Positions 1 to 5,491 of a stretch of DNA of 5,491 nt are shown piece by piece. This DNA is from Ignavibacteriota bacterium (GTDB taxonomy: Bacteria; Bacteroidota; Ignavibacteria; UBA10030; SZUA-254). Both the position numbers and the translations under genes were made by a program. The DNA lies in assembly GCA_016191715.1 (NCBI GenBank), contig JACPVN010000081.1:1-5491 (forward strand), in the 5' to 3' direction. The first letter of the stretch is position 1; each line of letters starts with the position of its first letter. The notes beneath the pieces are model-generated. The model was not told the DNA's origin, searched no databases, and worked only from the letters and a program-made list of their open reading frames with translations.

Positions 1-810
1 CCGCGCAGAAGATGTGCTGATTTTTATCAGCGACTTCATCAGCCGACTCATCCCTCCGAAGTCGGCTTGAATTACGAAGAAATAAATATCATGGGAATGA
101 ACAATGTGAAATTAAACAGTTGGCTCATCAAATCGCCGGAAGCAAGGGGAACTGTGATTTACCTTCATGGTGTCGCCGATTGCAAGATGGATGGTATTCG
201 TTTTGCAAAATTACTCCATGATAACAACTACAATGTCTTCTTGTTTGATGCCCGCAGGCACGGAGACAGTGATGGCGAATTCTGCACGTTCGGATATTAT
301 GAAAAGTATGACCTTGAAAAAGTCATTGAGTATCTCCTCTCGCGCACCGACATCAATCTTGGAAAGATTGCATTATTCGGAACTTCGATGGGTGCGGCGG
401 TGGCAATTCAGACAGCGGCAATTGATAAACGAATTGCCGCTATCATTTCAGAAAATTCGTTTGCAACACTTCGCACCATCTTTGATGATTACCAAAAACG
501 GATGGTAAGACTTCCGTTTCATTATCTCCGAAACATCGTCATCAAGCGCTCCGAGTTTATGGCAAAGTTCAAAGCGAACGATGTCTCGCCACTCGAATCA
601 TTGAAGAACATTCACATCCCGCTCCTCTTCATTTACGGAACGGAAGACCATCTCATAAATCATCAGTACACAATCAAGTTGTACAATCAAGCAAATCAAC
701 CCAAAGAGCTGTTCCCGATTGCCGGAGCGAAGCATAACGATACATGGCAAGTTGCCGGGAAAGAATACGAAAACAGAATCCTTCACTTTTTAGAAAGATT
801 TCTTCAATGA
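1..810 (+). CDS. alpha/beta hydrolase, serine-hydrolase type, 5' end probably outside the window
   Basis: Serine hydrolase of the alpha/beta fold; the substrate (ester, amide or other) cannot be told from sequence. Numbering from the TTG at 67: the strand and oxyanion motif YLHG is at 32-35, DARRHGDSDG at 61-70 matches the family's D-x-R-G-H-G-x-S-x-G turn, and the nucleophile elbow GTSMG at 105-109 gives Ser107. The acid is probably Asp194 in YGTEDH and the catalytic His is His223 in AGAKHND, so the triad looks intact. Residues about 135-170 probably form the lid. The only start inside the window is TTG 67, which lacks a clear ribosome binding site. The frame is open to base 1, and the residues before the TTG (PSEVG, then LNYEE) resemble the P-x-D-x-G-L-x-Y-E-E stretch that usually precedes this domain. 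Relatives often start with a membrane helix further upstream. I therefore call it 5'-partial; a 247-residue protein from TTG 67 is the alternative. The stop overlaps the start of the peptidase gene. Confidence 0.85.
   Translation, partial: PRRRCADFYQRLHQPTHPSEVGLNYEEINIMGMNNVKLNSWLIKSPEARGTVIYLHGVADCKMDGIRFAKLLHDNNYNVFLFDARRHGDSDGEFCTFGYYEKYDLEKVIEYLLSRTDINLGKIALFGTSMGAAVAIQTAAIDKRIAAIISENSFATLRTIFDDYQKRMVRLPFHYLRNIVIKRSEFMAKFKANDVSPLESLKNIHIPLLFIYGTEDHLINHQYTIKLYNQANQPKELFPIAGAKHNDTWQVAGKEYENRILHFLERFLQ
807..810 (+). promoter_or_regulatory. ATGA stop/start overlap coupling hydrolase and peptidase
   Basis: The ATG of the peptidase (807-809) shares two bases with the TGA of the hydrolase (808-810). 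Such overlaps normally mean translation re-initiates on one mRNA. It decides the peptidase start: an earlier in-frame ATG at 744 would add 21 residues that are only a shadow of the hydrolase C-terminus. No strong Shine-Dalgarno sequence is seen, only the purine-rich AGAAAGA at 792-798. Confidence 0.7.
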
Positions 811-3107
811 GTCTTCGTACTTGGTACTTTGTACTCTGTACTCAAATACTTAGTACTCAAATACTTAGTACTCAACTACTCTGTACTCAACTCCTTCATA
901 CTCAAACAAATTTCTCCCGGGAAAACGCAACCAACCTTCTCCATCATCTAAGCGTAACAATCGGACCGCGCCCGATGGGTTCTCCTGCAGAGCGTGAGGC
1001 ATTGCAGTTTGCCGTCGAAAAATTCAAAGAAAACGGATGCGATACAGCGTACATCATGCCGTTTACTCGGACATCAAGCGTAAACACAAACAGTGGAATT
1101 GCAATCGGAATAAAACGAGGCGCAACAAATCGTATCATCGTCATCGGTGGACATATTGATTCTGCCGACCCGGAAATTCCCGGCGCTGATGACGACGGCT
1201 CAGGAACTGCAGTCGTGATTGAAGCATCCCGTGTACTTTGTTCAACTCCGAAACAATCAACGTATGTCTTCACTTGTTTCGGCGGCGAAGAACAGGGATT
1301 GAAGGGCTCAAGTTATTTCGTCGAACATTTCAAGGACATTCAAAACGTTGTGTTGATGTTGCAGGTTGATATGGCAAACGGACTCGGCACAATTGATATT
1401 GTCCCTGAAACACACGGCGCTTCAGCCCCTCGTTGGCTCGTGAAAGCGGCTGTGGAAGAATTTTACAAACTCGGATACAACAATCTCCGCTACCCGGCAT
1501 TTTTCTTTACTCTGAATTACTCCTCGCCCTCCGGCTCCGGTTCTGACCATGAATCGTTTCTGCGGGCAGGAATTCCCGCCGTGGATTTTTCCACCGATGT
1601 CAGCAAACCGATTCATACTCCAAGAGATAATTTTGAAAATTTTGAGCAAGCCGGATTGAAACGCTCCGGCGACCTCGTCCTCAAACTTGCTGAACGATTT
1701 GACGGCGGCGCTCCCCCTCGGGCAACGGAAGAGTATTTTCTTTTGTTGATTGGACAAACTCCGTTTTTCTTTCCCGTTTGGAGTTGTTGGTTCTTTGTAC
1801 TTGGTACTTTGTTTTTTGTCGCTTTTGTAATATTTAGAATCAGAAGAACACGACTGATTACAGCGTCTTCGCGGAGATGGACATTTTTGAAGATGCTTCT
1901 CTTCTCATTCATCATCGTATGCTGTGCGTGGTTCTCATCCAATGTGGTCGGCTTGCTCAATGGAAACCGATATGCTTGGTTTGCTGACCCCGAACCGTTC
2001 TACCCCCTCTCAATTCTCGGAGCAATTCTCGGAATATGCCTCTCCGCCCTGCTCGCCCGCTCCCTGCCCCCAAGCAATTGTCCTTACAAACACCTCAGAA
2101 ATTCAGTTGCACTCTTATTCCTTTTCACAATAGTCAGCGCGTTGGCATCAATCAAAATCGCCCTTGCACCCGCCTGCGCTCTACTCCTCATTAGCGTTGC
2201 AATGATTGTAAGAAACAGATTCCTTAAATTTTTTCTCATCGCAGTTTCTCCTCTTTGGATGTTCCGCTTCATTTTTTCCGAATGGAAAGAACTCATCTTC
2301 CGAAATGTTGCAATGGGATTGCCAACCGAATTTGTAACTGTCGCTTTGTTCAACGGTATGATGGTTATCGTGTTCACCTTGTATATCCTTCCGTTTCTCT
2401 TTGCAATTGCGGCTGTTATCAGGCAAACTCCTGAGTTTGTAACGACACTCCGCTTTGCAAAATCAAAATGGACTTTTGCTTTCACTTTTATCACCTTCTC
2501 TGTTGCCGCAATATTATTGACAAATTTACCAGCATACAGTAATCTTTGGTATCGAAATATTCATGCGGATATTTCTTACAACATGGAGAACAAAGAATCA
2601 TCCTTCAAACTAAAAAGTTCGGAATACTTGGACGGCGTACACGTTTCTTTCGATAACCAAACTACGACGCTGAACGGAAGAATCACTGAAAAAGAATTGC
2701 CTTTTCCCTCCACATTCGACTCAACACTTGTCTTGGTACATCGAACGGAAACAAAGAACACGCATGGCGACACGACCAATTACACTATCGAACTTTCGCT
2801 CACTATGAAAAAACGACCGTACAGAGTGAGCATCGGTTACTCATCGGGCAATGAAAAAGAAATCCCAAGTATCAGCACGCCGTTTGTAGTAACCACACGA
2901 AAAAATGAACGCAGGATTGAATGGTACTCTTTTCCCGAAACGCTCCTCATCATTCCCGTACAATTTCAAGTTATTGGGAATGATACGGTAAAAGAAAAAA
3001 TAAGTGTGGTGTTTAGTGAGTTGCCGTTCGGAGTGAAGATTGAGGGGGAGAAAGTGGATGTGATACCAAGAATGGAATATATGTATAACTACATTTATAG
3101 CAGGTGA
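807..3107 (+). CDS. membrane-anchored M28-family zinc peptidase with polytopic membrane module
   Basis: Predicted 766-residue metallopeptidase of the M28 (aminopeptidase Y/FXNA-like) family. The catalytic domain spans about 36-300. The usual metal ligands are present: GGHID (His116, Asp118), GADDDGSG (bridging Asp129), FGGEE (catalytic Glu161, ligand Glu162), LQVDM (Asp188) and PIHTPRD (His270). About eight hydrophobic segments follow, roughly at 319-343, 361-383, 399-417, 433-447, 450-468, 472-490, 512-537 and 555-574. A helix-poor C-terminal domain of about 190 residues, probably extracytoplasmic, completes the protein. This layout recalls eukaryotic ERMP1/FXNA and similar bacterial membrane M28 proteins. 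Residues 5-34 are moderately hydrophobic and could be a signal anchor, but they are encoded by a tandem repeat (TQILS-type pentapeptides), which is unusual. If that segment is exported, the active site faces the periplasm, where it would trim peptides. The start is set by the ATGA overlap. Family is certain; substrate and topology are inferred. Confidence 0.92.
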   Translation: MSLRTWYFVLCTQILSTQILSTQLLCTQLLHTQTNFSRENATNLLHHLSVTIGPRPMGSPAEREALQFAVEKFKENGCDTAYIMPFTRTSSVNTNSGIAIGIKRGATNRIIVIGGHIDSADPEIPGADDDGSGTAVVIEASRVLCSTPKQSTYVFTCFGGEEQGLKGSSYFVEHFKDIQNVVLMLQVDMANGLGTIDIVPETHGASAPRWLVKAAVEEFYKLGYNNLRYPAFFFTLNYSSPSGSGSDHESFLRAGIPAVDFSTDVSKPIHTPRDNFENFEQAGLKRSGDLVLKLAERFDGGAPPRATEEYFLLLIGQTPFFFPVWSCWFFVLGTLFFVAFVIFRIRRTRLITASSRRWTFLKMLLFSFIIVCCAWFSSNVVGLLNGNRYAWFADPEPFYPLSILGAILGICLSALLARSLPPSNCPYKHLRNSVALLFLFTIVSALASIKIALAPACALLLISVAMIVRNRFLKFFLIAVSPLWMFRFIFSEWKELIFRNVAMGLPTEFVTVALFNGMMVIVFTLYILPFLFAIAAVIRQTPEFVTTLRFAKSKWTFAFTFITFSVAAILLTNLPAYSNLWYRNIHADISYNMENKESSFKLKSSEYLDGVHVSFDNQTTTLNGRITEKELPFPSTFDSTLVLVHRTETKNTHGDTTNYTIELSLTMKKRPYRVSIGYSSGNEKEIPSISTPFVVTTRKNERRIEWYSFPETLLIIPVQFQVIGNDTVKEKISVVFSELPFGVKIEGEKVDVIPRMEYMYNYIYSR
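817..904 (+). repeat. GTACT-rich tandem repeat forming the peptidase N-terminus
   Basis: The stretch opens with seven-base units (GTACTTG, GTACTTT, GTACTCT, GTACTCA) and continues as 15-base units. ACTCAAATACTTAGT occurs twice exactly (840-854, 855-869), followed by the diverged ACTCAACTACTCTGT (870-884) and ACTCAACTCCTTCAT (885-899). Because 15 is a multiple of three, the second part reads as the pentapeptides TQILS, TQILS, TQLLC, TQLLH in the peptidase frame. It lies inside the coding region just after the start codon. Similar GTACTT strings occur, from memory, as dispersed intergenic repeats in FCB-group genomes. The repeat itself is directly visible; its origin is inference. Confidence 0.9.
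1797..1812 (+). repeat. second copy of the GTACTTGGTACTTTGT 16-mer
   Basis: These 16 bases are identical to 817-832. Here they lie in the first helix of the peptidase membrane module and are read as V-L-G-T-L, whereas the copy near the start is read in another frame as T-W-Y-F. It is either a second seeding of the same repeat family or a chance match in T-rich, hydrophobic-coding DNA. Confidence 0.75.
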
Positions 3108-3180
3108 AAGCCAACAAACTCAATTTTCATTTGATTATTATAAGGGATTTAACTATTCAACTCAATGCTTCAACAAACTT

Positions 3181-3186
3181 AAAGGA
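3181..3186 (+). promoter_or_regulatory. ribosome binding site of the 36-codon ORF
   Basis: AAAGGA stands six bases before the ATG at 3193. This is a better Shine-Dalgarno match and spacing than seen before either larger + strand gene, and it is the main support for the small ORF being translated. Confidence 0.5.
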
Positions 3187-3192
3187 ATAATT

Positions 3193-3303
3193 ATGGACGT
3201 TTTTCTTTTTCTATCGGGCTTAATTGCAGTAATAGGGTTGGTGCTGATGTTTATTGTTCGCAACCAGGTAAGGCGACACTCACATGGGACCCAAAAACAA
3301 TAA
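3193..3303 (+). CDS. small single-span membrane protein, unknown function
   Basis: A 36-residue ORF from ATG 3193 to TAA 3301-3303, preceded at six bases by AAAGGA. Residues 1-22 are almost wholly hydrophobic (starting MDVFLFLSGLIAVIG) and fit one membrane helix. They are followed by a basic polar tail (RNQVRRHSHGTQKQ), so by the positive-inside rule the C-terminus would be cytoplasmic. I do not recognise the protein. It starts 85 bases after the peptidase stop on the same strand and ends 20 bases before the inverted repeat, so it could be the last gene of the same transcript. It could also be the surviving N-terminus of a longer membrane protein cut off by rearrangement at this junction, or a chance ORF. 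The - strand ORF overlapping it has no comparable ribosome binding site. Confidence 0.45.
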   Translation: MDVFLFLSGLIAVIGLVLMFIVRNQVRRHSHGTQKQ

Positions 3304-3323
3304 TAGCATTTACCTCATTCAGT

Positions 3324-3408
3324 AAAGTGCGACTCACTTGCCCTTGTGGTATTGATTGTACATCAAGATTTTGAACATTATTCAAGGAAGAAGTGAGTCG
3401 CACTTTTT
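3324..3408. repeat. perfect 16-bp inverted repeat with 51-base spacer (REP/MITE-like or terminator)
   Basis: The left arm AAAGTGCGACTCACTT (3324-3339) and right arm AAGTGAGTCGCACTTT (3391-3406) are exact reverse complements. The spacer can fold further: CCTTG (3342-3346) pairs with CAAGG (3383-3387), and TTGAT/ATCAA (3352-3356/3362-3366) forms a small hairpin. TTGAA/TTCAA (3371-3375/3381-3385) is an alternative hairpin that competes with the CAAGG pairing. A run of five T (3404-3408) ends the right arm, as in an intrinsic terminator for + strand transcripts. The element lies between convergent genes and could also end helicase transcription, though no T run follows in that direction. The long spacer and branched fold fit a REP-like or miniature mobile element at least as well. 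Confidence 0.75.
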
Positions 3409-3431
3409 CAATTTCAGAAACTTGAAATTTT

Positions 3432-5491
3432 TCATCCTTGCCAACCTCCATTTTTGAAATAAGGTTCTAAGTAAGAAATTTTGTCGGGCAAGTTTTTATT
3501 AATTGTAATACCTAAGAAAAAATTAGCTCGGGATAGCCCAACGTAAACATATCGCTCTAGTAGTGTTGTGTCTGATTGATCTAAAGTATCAATATCAATA
3601 AAAAAGATCGCCTGAAATTCCAATCCTTTTATATTCTGAATTGCAAACAAACGAACACTTTCTGCCTCTCCCAAGAATTCTCCATTTCTACAAGCTGTAA
3701 CGTTTATATCGTATTCCTTTAGTTTTTCATTGTTCTTCAATGCCTTATGATAACTTTCAGATTCATTATCATCTTTAAAAAAAATAGCAATACTTGGAAT
3801 TTTTCCATCATATATTTTATAAATCTCAATGATCCTATCTGTAAGCCATTCGATTTTTTCCATCTTATTATTTGAGCATAAAAGGAGGGGGTGGGGATCC
3901 TTTTCATCATCTTGCATAGCGGAGTAAAATGAAGCAGGTTGACCCGTTGTTTTTTGATAGATAGTTTTTGCCAATTCCAATAAACGTGGTGTTTGTCTAT
4001 AAGATAAATTCATTGTTTCAAATGAAGTATTTGGAAAGAGAGCAAGGTAATCCTCCCATGTTTGTATTCCCACAGATGTCATTGTCTGCATCACGTCTCC
4101 CGATAACGTAACACAACAAAATCTCGGATGACTGAGATAACTCATACATGCTAATTGCAACAGAGAAAAATCTGTTGCTTCATCAATAGCAATAATAGTT
4201 TTCGAGCAAAAATGAAATGCCGATAAAATCTTAGAATTTGATTCACGATAAATTCTTGGATTGTTTTTATATAATTGATGAATCATTTGAAAGGTCTGAA
4301 GTAAAACAAGATCCATTTCATCCCGATGAATTCTGTTGTTTTTATTTTTTATTAATCCCGATAAATAATCTATACTTGATTTTACAACGTATTTCGAACT
4401 CAAAAGTATGTCTTTGCGAAATTTTTTATATGTCGAAGGTATTTCTTCTAATACATTTTTTTCAACCCCGAGAATGATCTTTCTAAAATATTTTTTAAAA
4501 AATGCCCCCTTTCCAATTCTGTCGAGTCGTTTGGAATCAAAAATAGAACTAAGTTTATCCTTCACCTCTCTCTCTCTTTGTGAGAGTTTTGTATTAGAAT
4601 CAAATTTGTTAAGAGAGATTTTTCTTAACCATATTTTCAAACGTCTATCTAATTCGAATTCATAATCAAACGAGGTCTGTTCAATATAGGAGATTTCATC
4701 TTCCTCTGTATCCTCGTCAGATTCCTCATCAGCATCGCGTACTCGCAGTGAATCACTCCATAATTTAAAGACTAAATTTTCAAACCAGTTGTTAAGGTCT
4801 ACATCTTGTTCAACTTTGACACAGATTATGCTCGCTTCTAAATCTAGATTTTCATTAAGGTTTTGGAAAATTGATTTTGCTTGATCAGTATATCGTTTTT
4901 GAAGACTATCGTAAAAACGCATGTATTCTTCTGTCGTGCGATTATTTTCAGTAAACGAACGCAACTCATTTTGAATAGCTTTCTCAAGACCTGCCCAAGA
5001 GAATAACCTTAAATCAAGTTCAGCTAATCGTTTTAGTTTGGACTCCTGCTGTAGATTAAAAAATTGGTTAAGGTCTTTTATAAGATTTAAAGTTAATTTA
5101 CTATCAGAATTAAAAAGAATTGACGTTGAATCCGCTGCGGTAAATGGCCTTTCTCTGCCCGTTCTTATATATCCAAATTCTTTCATTAAAAACGTCCGAT
5201 GCCCTTCCCATACCCTTACACGTTCTCTTTCTGCGTATAATCCTTCACCCGCCATTGCATCACGAAGATATTCTCGTAATAGTTCTGATGGACTAAAGAA
5301 AATCCAACCCTTCTTTTGATCAAAAAGAATATCTTCTTCTTCACGAGTTAATCCTTCATAATACTCTTTTATTGTTGGACTTGTTAAGAATGTTATTCTT
5401 TGGATAAGCGAAGTTGTTTTACCTGTTCCGGGTCCACCATTAATTATCATTCCCCCATCAAGGATCTTCGAACGTTTAATACGTTCTTGAG
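3432..5491 (-). CDS. superfamily 1A helicase-type ATPase, UvrD/HelD-like, N-terminus outside the window
   Basis: ATP-driven nucleic-acid or RNA-polymerase remodelling enzyme. Numbering from Met at 5450: motif I GGPGTGKT at 5-12 (Lys11), motif Ia region with FFSPSELLREYL at 51-62, motif II AIDEATD at 421-427 (Asp423, Glu424; DEATD instead of DEAQD), motif III LSGDVMQ at 449-455, motif IV LSYRQT at 482-487, motif V IQNIKGLEF at 604-612 and motif VI YVYVGLSRA at 634-642 (Arg641). The SP-x-x-LL-x-x-YL stretch after motif Ia, a D-x-x-LL-type helix before motif II, and a Trp soon after motif III recall HelD/helicase IV more than UvrD. The insert between motifs I and II is about 400 residues, with a very acidic patch at 239-252. 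Motifs III to VI lie close together, leaving little room for a 2B domain. Met 5450 is not the start: the frame stays open to the edge and encodes QERIKRSKILDGG, a likely Q motif. No partner gene is visible. The gene is AT-rich compared with its neighbours. SF1A membership is firm, HelD kinship moderate. Confidence 0.88.
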   Translation of the reverse strand, partial: QERIKRSKILDGGMIINGGPGTGKTTSLIQRITFLTSPTIKEYYEGLTREEEDILFDQKKGWIFFSPSELLREYLRDAMAGEGLYAERERVRVWEGHRTFLMKEFGYIRTGRERPFTAADSTSILFNSDSKLTLNLIKDLNQFFNLQQESKLKRLAELDLRLFSWAGLEKAIQNELRSFTENNRTTEEYMRFYDSLQKRYTDQAKSIFQNLNENLDLEASIICVKVEQDVDLNNWFENLVFKLWSDSLRVRDADEESDEDTEEDEISYIEQTSFDYEFELDRRLKIWLRKISLNKFDSNTKLSQREREVKDKLSSIFDSKRLDRIGKGAFFKKYFRKIILGVEKNVLEEIPSTYKKFRKDILLSSKYVVKSSIDYLSGLIKNKNNRIHRDEMDLVLLQTFQMIHQLYKNNPRIYRESNSKILSAFHFCSKTIIAIDEATDFSLLQLACMSYLSHPRFCCVTLSGDVMQTMTSVGIQTWEDYLALFPNTSFETMNLSYRQTPRLLELAKTIYQKTTGQPASFYSAMQDDEKDPHPLLLCSNNKMEKIEWLTDRIIEIYKIYDGKIPSIAIFFKDDNESESYHKALKNNEKLKEYDINVTACRNGEFLGEAESVRLFAIQNIKGLEFQAIFFIDIDTLDQSDTTLLERYVYVGLSRANFFLGITINKNLPDKISYLEPYFKNGGWQG

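Noticed and set aside
41..67. Inverted repeat AGCCGACT/AGTCGGCT with an 11-base loop, as a terminator.
   Set aside because: No T run follows and it lies within an open reading frame that continues into the hydrolase; it may be chance.
744..806. Peptidase start at the upstream in-frame ATG 744.
   Set aside because: The extra 21 residues are a frame shadow of the hydrolase C-terminus, and the ATGA overlap at 807 is the more natural start.
1613..1960. Antisense ORF opposite the peptidase containing KVPSTKN-type peptide.
   Set aside because: It is the reverse-strand reading of the GTACTT repeat and the peptidase coding sequence, with no independent start signal or domain.
2010..2032. Direct repeat of CAATTCTCGG at 12-base spacing in the peptidase gene.
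   Set aside because: Two copies only, encoding ILGAILG in a membrane helix; simple hydrophobic low complexity explains it.
3131..3159. Possible promoter TTGATT, 17 bases, TATTCA before the small ORF.
   Set aside because: Only seven of twelve consensus positions match, which is expected by chance in AT-rich DNA.
3251..3451. A 66-residue - strand ORF starting ATGGAGG at 3451, overlapping the end of the helicase gene by 20 bases and continuing to 3251.
   Set aside because: It runs through both arms of the inverted repeat and overlaps the small + strand ORF. It has no clear ribosome binding site and no recognisable domain. The overlap with the helicase stop is a position where coupling could occur, so it is not excluded, but a chance frame through structured DNA is more likely.
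4566..4577. CT-rich dinucleotide run in the helicase gene as a phase-variable tract.
   Set aside because: The run is short and imperfect and encodes a plausible charged QRERE segment; there is no sign of slippage or a broken frame.

Overview
The window holds two tightly coupled genes on the + strand, a convergent helicase-family gene on the - strand, and a roughly 325-base gap between them with a small membrane ORF and a long perfect inverted repeat. Codon use is ordinary bacterial. The membrane-anchored M28 peptidase type and the GTACTT-type tandem repeats are, from memory, reminiscent of the Bacteroidota/Ignavibacteriota/Chlorobiota (FCB) group. That placement is a guess, because no rRNA or phylogenetic marker is present.

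Region 1 (1-3107, +): an alpha/beta hydrolase with a complete Ser-Asp-His set overlaps by an ATGA stop/start the gene for a 766-residue M28-family zinc peptidase. The peptidase carries a polytopic membrane module and a C-terminal extramembrane domain. The overlap implies one transcript and translational coupling. No shared substrate can be read from the sequence; both are hydrolases and the peptidase is clearly membrane-bound. The hydrolase frame stays open to the left window edge, so its start is probably outside. A competing reading of the first 70 bases is described in the findings. The N-terminal segment of the peptidase is encoded by a GTACT-rich tandem repeat, and a 16-base piece of the same repeat recurs in the same gene, in another frame, inside the first helix of the membrane module.

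Region 2 (3108-3431, between convergent genes): an AT-rich stretch leads into a 36-codon ORF with a good ribosome binding site and one predicted membrane helix (3193-3303). A perfect 16-base inverted repeat with a 51-base spacer follows (3324-3406), with a T run at its right end. It looks like a REP/MITE-like element or a transcription barrier between the convergent genes.

Region 3 (3432-5491, -): a superfamily 1A (UvrD/Rep/HelD type) ATPase with recognisable motifs I to VI. It has a very long insert between motifs I and II and is most like HelD/helicase IV in its local motifs. It runs off the right edge at its N-terminus. It is visibly AT-richer than the + strand genes (about 30% GC in lines I counted, against 53-57% in lines of the first two genes), so the gap may mark the edge of an acquired segment. 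I see no tRNA, rRNA, CRISPR array or complete transposase gene.
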